Assembly (NCBI GenBank): GCA_937898895.1
Contig: CALDKL010000338.1
Coordinates: 1 to 9,742 of the forward strand
Source: an uncultured Verrucomicrobiae bacterium
GTDB lineage: Bacteria > Verrucomicrobiota > Verrucomicrobiia > Verrucomicrobiales > DEV007
DNA length: 9,742 nt
Direction: 5' to 3'
Position 1 is the first letter of the stretch. Each line of letters opens with the position of its first letter. Under the pieces are notes generated by a model. It saw only the letters and a list, made by a program, of their open reading frames with translations, was not told the origin of the DNA and searched no databases. A program made the translations under genes and the position numbers. Shown here piece after piece: positions 6,308 to 9,742 of the stretch.

Positions 6308-7126
6308 ATGAATTGGATTTCCTCCCACCCATTTGAAGACCTCCGCTACGAGACCTCGGAAGACGGCTTGATTGCCAAGATCACGATCAACCGTCCCGAG
6401 GTGCGCAATGCGTTCCGCCCGCAGACGGTGAAGGAGATGCTCGTCGCCTTCGACCTCGCGCACGAAGATCCTCAGGTGGGGGTGGTCATCCTCACGGGCG
6501 AGGGCGATCTCGCCTTCTGTTCCGGAGGCGACCAGAAGGTGCGTGGCCATGCTGGCTACGTCGGCGACGACGGAGTGCCGCGGCTGAACATCCTCGACGT
6601 GCAGAAAAAGATCCGATCCCTTCCCAAACCGGTCATCGCCATGGTCGCAGGCTATGCCATCGGGGGCGGACACGTCCTCCACGTCGTCTGCGATCTGACC
6701 ATCGCGGCGGACAATGCGCGCTTCGGGCAGACCGGTCCGAAGGTGGGCTCTTTCGATGGGGGGCTGGGTTCGAGTTACCTCGCCCGCATCGTGGGACAGA
6801 AGAAGGCGCGCGAGATCTGGTATCTCTGTCGCCAATACGACGCGCATCAGGCTTTGGAGATGGGATTGGTCAATGCCGTCGTCCCGCTCGCCCGGCTCGA
6901 GGAGGAAACGGTGCAATGGTGCCGCGAGATTCTCGAACATTCTCCGCTCGCCCTGCGCTGCCTGAAAACGGCTCTCAACGCGGATTGCGATGGTCAGATG
7001 GGGCTGCTCGATCTGGCCGGCAATGCGACTTTGCTTTACTATATGTCGGAGGAGGCGAAGGAGGGAAAGAACGCCTTCGTGGAAAAGCGGAAGCCGGATT
7101 TTTCGAAGTTTCCGCGAGTGCCGTGA
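6308..7126 (+). CDS. menB: 1,4-dihydroxy-2-naphthoyl-CoA synthase MenB (272 aa)
   Basis: Crotonase-fold enzyme that cyclises o-succinylbenzoyl-CoA to 1,4-dihydroxy-2-naphthoyl-CoA in menaquinone synthesis; a soluble oligomer. The sequence is very close to E. coli MenB along its length: ITINRPEVRNAFRP (about 26-39), FCSGGDQKVRG (about 72-82), YAIGGGHVLH (oxyanion-hole region), QTGPKVGSFDGG, IVGQKKAREIWYLCRQYDA and the C-terminal NAFVEKRKPDFSKF. The active-site Asp is D150. Gly at 143 in QTGPKVG corresponds to the Gly of the bicarbonate-dependent (type I) MenB enzymes. The C-terminal active-site Tyr region is retained as LLYYMSEEA. It is about 13 residues shorter than the E. coli protein at the N-terminus only. 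The start at 6308 gives MNWISSHPFEDLRYE, which aligns with the family; no Shine-Dalgarno is visible. It is first in the menBACE cluster, 117 bp after the transporter. Confidence 0.97.
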   Translation: MNWISSHPFEDLRYETSEDGLIAKITINRPEVRNAFRPQTVKEMLVAFDLAHEDPQVGVVILTGEGDLAFCSGGDQKVRGHAGYVGDDGVPRLNILDVQKKIRSLPKPVIAMVAGYAIGGGHVLHVVCDLTIAADNARFGQTGPKVGSFDGGLGSSYLARIVGQKKAREIWYLCRQYDAHQALEMGLVNAVVPLARLEEETVQWCREILEHSPLALRCLKTALNADCDGQMGLLDLAGNATLLYYMSEEAKEGKNAFVEKRKPDFSKFPRVP

Positions 7127-7154
7127 AGGCGAAGGCGATTGGGTGTGGAAGAAG

Positions 7155-8033
7155 ATGAAAGCATGGCTGCTCGCCGCTCGCCCGAAGACGCTCCCGGCTG
7201 CGGTGGTGCCGGTTTGGATCGGATCGATGCCGGCTTTGGTCGATGACGATCCGCTATCGGGTTCGTGGGCCTTGTTCTGGGCGACTCTGCTAAGCTGTCT
7301 CTGCATCCAGATCGCGACGAATCTCTTCAACGATGCGATCGATTATAGGAAGGGTGCGGATACGAGCCGACGGATGGGGCCTCGCCGCGTCACGGCCTCC
7401 GGCATGCTCCGTCCGGGCACGGTCCTGATCGGGGCGCTCGGATTTTGCCTGCTCGCCAGTCTCCTCGCGATCCCGCTGATCGCCACGCGAGGGTGGCCTA
7501 TCCTGATGATCGGGGCGGTCTCGCTCTTTTTCGCCTTCGGTTATACCGGCGGACCCTTTCCGCTCGCATACCGGGGGATGGGGGAGTTGTTTGTGATTCT
7601 CTTCTTCGGGTGGGTGGCTGTGTCAGGATCGTATTTCGTGCAGGCAGGCGAATGGGGCGGGGGGGCGGTGCTGCGGCTCGGCCTGCAATGCGGCCTTTAT
7701 TCGAGTGTCCTCATCGCCATCAACAATCTGCGCGACAGGGAGGAGGATGGCGGCTCGGGCAAACGCACCCTGGCGGTGCGATTCGGGGAAACCTTTGCGA
7801 GGGTCGAGATCCTGCTCTTCTGCCTGCTGCCCGTCGTTCTGTGGAATCTCTTTCCCTCGCAGTCGCTGGCGGGATTGGTGGTCGGGTTGCTCCCTGCGCC
7901 GATCGGAGGGATCATCGTCTGGTGTGTCTTCCGCTTTCGACCGGGACCGCTCTACAATCGCATTCTCGCCATCGCCGCGTTGCAATTGATCCTCTTCGCC
8001 GTGGCCGCGACTCTGCACGAACTCGTGCCATGA
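7155..8033 (+). CDS. menA: 1,4-dihydroxy-2-naphthoate polyprenyltransferase MenA (292 aa)
   Basis: Integral membrane UbiA-family prenyltransferase that joins an all-trans polyprenyl diphosphate to 1,4-dihydroxy-2-naphthoate, giving demethylmenaquinone. AARPKTLPAAVVPV (about 7-20) is the MenA N-terminal signature. The first Asp-rich motif is NLFNDAIDYRKGADT (56-70, D60 and D63). The second is NNLRDREEDGGSGKRTLAV (190-208, D194 and D198). Both bind Mg-diphosphate. Around them lie about eight or nine hydrophobic segments, for example 36-55, 91-111, 115-131, 143-165, 216-232, 236-256 and 268-287. Length is normal. The ATG at 7155 is preferred because MKAWLLAARPKT fits the family; GGAAG just upstream is a tight Shine-Dalgarno, and an in-frame GTG at 7143 is an alternative. 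The gap from menB is 28 bp and the stop overlaps menC as ATGA. Confidence 0.95.
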   Translation: MKAWLLAARPKTLPAAVVPVWIGSMPALVDDDPLSGSWALFWATLLSCLCIQIATNLFNDAIDYRKGADTSRRMGPRRVTASGMLRPGTVLIGALGFCLLASLLAIPLIATRGWPILMIGAVSLFFAFGYTGGPFPLAYRGMGELFVILFFGWVAVSGSYFVQAGEWGGGAVLRLGLQCGLYSSVLIAINNLRDREEDGGSGKRTLAVRFGETFARVEILLFCLLPVVLWNLFPSQSLAGLVVGLLPAPIGGIIVWCVFRFRPGPLYNRILAIAALQLILFAVAATLHELVP

Positions 8034-8953
8034 AGCCTATCCACTACTGGCGGTATACCCTGCGTTCTGCCGGCAACTTGAACGCGGTGAGTGCGCGGCG
8101 TGAGCACGAGGGGGCTCTGATCCGGGTGGGCCAAGGATACGGATGTCTTCATCCCTGGCCGGAACTGGGGGATCTGCCGATCGACGGTCAGTTGCGCTTG
8201 CTGCGAGACGGGGGGCGTTCACCGTTGATCGAGGGGGCTCTCGCCTGTGCGGCGCACGACGCTGCCTGCCGCGGCGAGGCACGCTCGATATTCTCGGGAG
8301 CGATTCCGGAGAGCCATTGGCTGGTGCGACCGGGCGAGGATCCGGAGAGGGTCGTGGCGGAAGGATTCACCCTGGCAAAAATCAAGGGATCCCCGGATCG
8401 GAAAGGGATGAGGGACACCATGGAGCGATGGACCCGGGCGGGATTGCGCATCCGGCTCGATTGCAACGAGACTCTTGCGCCCGGTGCCTTTCTGCCTTTT
8501 TGGGAAGGGCTTTCCGAGGAACTGAGGGCGTCTGTGGACCTCGTCGAAGACCCGGAGGAGTGGACGCGAGAAGGGTGGGAGGCCTTGCGTTGCGGCGGTG
8601 TCCGGATCGCCGTGGATCGCGATGGGGAGAATCGACTTCAGAGCGGCGATGTGGCGGTGGTGAAACCGGCCCGGCCAGGCAAGACCTTGTCGCCGCAAAC
8701 TCGATGCTATGTCACTTCCTACATGGACCACGCCATCGGGCAGGTCTGGGCAGCGGCCTCCGCAGCCGCGATGGCGACAGAGCGTGACGGCGGTTCCTTG
8801 CTCCGTTGCGGACTGCTCACCCATCGATGTTTTGAGAAGGACGCCTTCTTTGAGCGACTCGAATGCGACGGCCCCCGATTGCTTCCTCCCGGAGGAACCG
8901 GTCTCGGCTTTGACGATCTGCTCGAATCCCTGCCATGGAAACCTCTGATCTGA
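8030..8953 (+). CDS. menC: o-Succinylbenzoate synthase MenC (307 aa)
   Basis: Enolase-superfamily enzyme that dehydrates SHCHC (2-succinyl-6-hydroxy-2,4-cyclohexadiene-1-carboxylate) to o-succinylbenzoate, in the cytoplasm. Residues about 1-90 form the capping domain and about 95-280 the barrel. The KxK motif is AKIKG (K117, K119). Metal ligands are D144 (LDCNE), E173 (VEDPEEW) and D196 (VDRDG). The opposite catalytic Lys is K212 (VVKPAR). D-to-E and E-to-D spacings (29 and 23) equal those of E. coli MenC (D161, E190, D213). TSYMDHAIGQVWAAASAAAM follows where other MenC proteins have a Ser-rich substrate loop. The overall identity to E. coli looks low, as is normal for this very divergent family, so the call rests on the catalytic set plus position between menA and menE. 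The start overlaps the menA stop by four bases; the end overlaps menE by 19. Confidence 0.93.
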   Translation: MKPIHYWRYTLRSAGNLNAVSARREHEGALIRVGQGYGCLHPWPELGDLPIDGQLRLLRDGGRSPLIEGALACAAHDAACRGEARSIFSGAIPESHWLVRPGEDPERVVAEGFTLAKIKGSPDRKGMRDTMERWTRAGLRIRLDCNETLAPGAFLPFWEGLSEELRASVDLVEDPEEWTREGWEALRCGGVRIAVDRDGENRLQSGDVAVVKPARPGKTLSPQTRCYVTSYMDHAIGQVWAAASAAAMATERDGGSLLRCGLLTHRCFEKDAFFERLECDGPRLLPPGGTGLGFDDLLESLPWKPLI

Positions 8954-9742
8954 GTTCGCCCGGCTACTGGGAGTCGGAGGAGGTCGATCTCCGCCTGAAC
9001 CCACGCCGTCCCGTCGCGAGTGCGGGACTGCGGACATTCCTCGTCGAAGAACTCGGCTTGAGGGCCTGCGTCGTGCTTGCGACTTCGGGTTCGAGCGGAA
9101 AAGCGAAGTTTGTCGTGCTGCCCAGGAGGGCGATTCTGAGTTCGGCGCAGGCGGTGAATGCGCATTGCGGCCTCACGAATGCCGATGTCTGGCTCGGCGG
9201 ACTCTCCACCTTTCATGTGGGCGGCATTGGCATTTTCGCCCGCGCTCATTGCAGCGGGGCGACGGTCGTGCCGATGGCCTGGGATGGGTGGAGTCGCGAT
9301 GGGACCGCGTTTCTCGAGGCGGTTCGCGGACATCGGGCGACACTGACTTCACTGACTCCGGCGCACCTTTGGGATTTGGTTCGGGCCAGGCGACGCTCCC
9401 CCGAGACCCTGCGTGGCGTCTTTCTCGGCGGGGGAGCGATCGATCCGTTTCTCGTGGAGGAAGCCCGTGCCCTGGGCTGGCCGATTTGGCCGACGTATGG
9501 GATGTCCGAGGCGGCTTCGCAGATCGCAACGAGTCCGGATGGCGATGGCCGATGGCTGGATCTCTTGCCCATCTGGGAGACAACGCTCGAGGTGGCTTCA
9601 GGTCGATTGGCGATCCGGGGCCCCGCTTTGTTTTCGGGATATGTGGAAGGTTGCGGGGAAAGCTGGCGTTTTGATCCCGCCAGAGACAGCGAAGGGTGGT
9701 ATGTCACCGGTGATCGATGCGAACTCGAGAAGGGCAGGGTGC
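8935..9742 (+). CDS. menE: o-Succinylbenzoate-CoA ligase MenE, 3' end outside the window
   Basis: ANL-superfamily (acyl-AMP ligase) enzyme that uses ATP and CoA to activate o-succinylbenzoate, the substrate of MenB. The frame opens with ATG at 8935, inside the end of menC, and stays open to the window edge (269 complete codons). Motifs in order: the Ser/Gly-rich ATP loop ATSGSSGKAKFVVL (49-62), LGGLSTFHVGGIGIFARA, TSLTPAHLWDLVRAR, LGGGAID, the adenine-binding YGMSEAASQIA (Y188, E192), and GWYVTGDR with ribose-binding D260. The C-terminal lid domain with the adenylation Lys would be outside the window. The ATP loop begins about 50 residues from the start, whereas typical ANL enzymes have 100 or more residues before it, so the N-terminal subdomain is strongly reduced. 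No other start fits: the overlap with menC leaves little room. Substrate assignment relies on the menBAC context. Confidence 0.9.
   Translation, partial: METSDLSSPGYWESEEVDLRLNPRRPVASAGLRTFLVEELGLRACVVLATSGSSGKAKFVVLPRRAILSSAQAVNAHCGLTNADVWLGGLSTFHVGGIGIFARAHCSGATVVPMAWDGWSRDGTAFLEAVRGHRATLTSLTPAHLWDLVRARRRSPETLRGVFLGGGAIDPFLVEEARALGWPIWPTYGMSEAASQIATSPDGDGRWLDLLPIWETTLEVASGRLAIRGPALFSGYVEGCGESWRFDPARDSEGWYVTGDRCELEKGRV

Noticed and set aside
6233..7330. Open frame of 365 codons on the minus strand across menB and the start of menA
   Set aside because: It is a shadow of the highly conserved menB sequence and crosses two gene boundaries.
1..9742. Searched by eye for mobile elements, CRISPR repeats, tRNA or rRNA genes, defence or toxin-antitoxin genes
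   Set aside because: None seen. Every gene with recognisable content is metabolic, repair or transport, and base composition looks uniform across the window.

Overview
This window is ordinary-looking bacterial chromosome. It is GC-rich (roughly 60% or more by eye), densely coded, and has short intergenic gaps and several overlapping start/stop junctions. No rRNA, tRNA, CRISPR array, insertion sequence, phage gene or attachment site is visible. The small acidic protein at the left end resembles, as far as I recall, a family of hypothetical proteins from Verrucomicrobiota. The menaquinone genes and the proteins' general character fit that phylum, but the assignment is an inference and moderate at best.

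Layout from left to right. A fragment of a minus-strand gene (1-49) is followed by a divergent plus-strand gene for an acidic hypothetical protein (87-593). Convergent to it is a minus-strand pair: a D-2-hydroxyacid dehydrogenase (618-1568) downstream of a 3-methyladenine DNA glycosylase of the AAG/MPG family (1687-2301). A divergent intergenic region of about 110 bp holds a clear 31-bp interrupted dyad centred on base 2324. It leads into a plus-strand pair: a glycogen debranching enzyme (GlgX/isoamylase type, 2412-4523) that overlaps by ATGA a YidE/AspT-type membrane transporter with two RCK_C domains (4520-6190). A 117-bp gap with several inverted repeats precedes a menaquinone cluster in the order menB, menA, menC, menE. 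It is tightly packed (28-nt gap, 4-nt overlap, 19-nt overlap) and menE runs off the right edge.

How the genes work together. MenC makes o-succinylbenzoate, MenE activates it to the CoA thioester, MenB closes the ring to 1,4-dihydroxy-2-naphthoyl-CoA, and MenA prenylates the released dihydroxynaphthoate at the membrane. The window therefore holds the middle of the classical (o-succinylbenzoate) menaquinone route; menF, menD, menH, the thioesterase and the final methyltransferase are not here. The debranching enzyme serves glycogen breakdown. Its translational coupling to a transporter of unknown substrate is the least expected gene pairing. The dehydrogenase and glycosylase have no obvious functional link.

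I did not find a new multi-gene system. The items most worth checking are non-coding: the dyad between the glycosylase and glgX, and a set of mutually exclusive hairpins that ends three bases before the menB start codon. The glgX-transporter coupling and an N-terminally abbreviated MenE come next.
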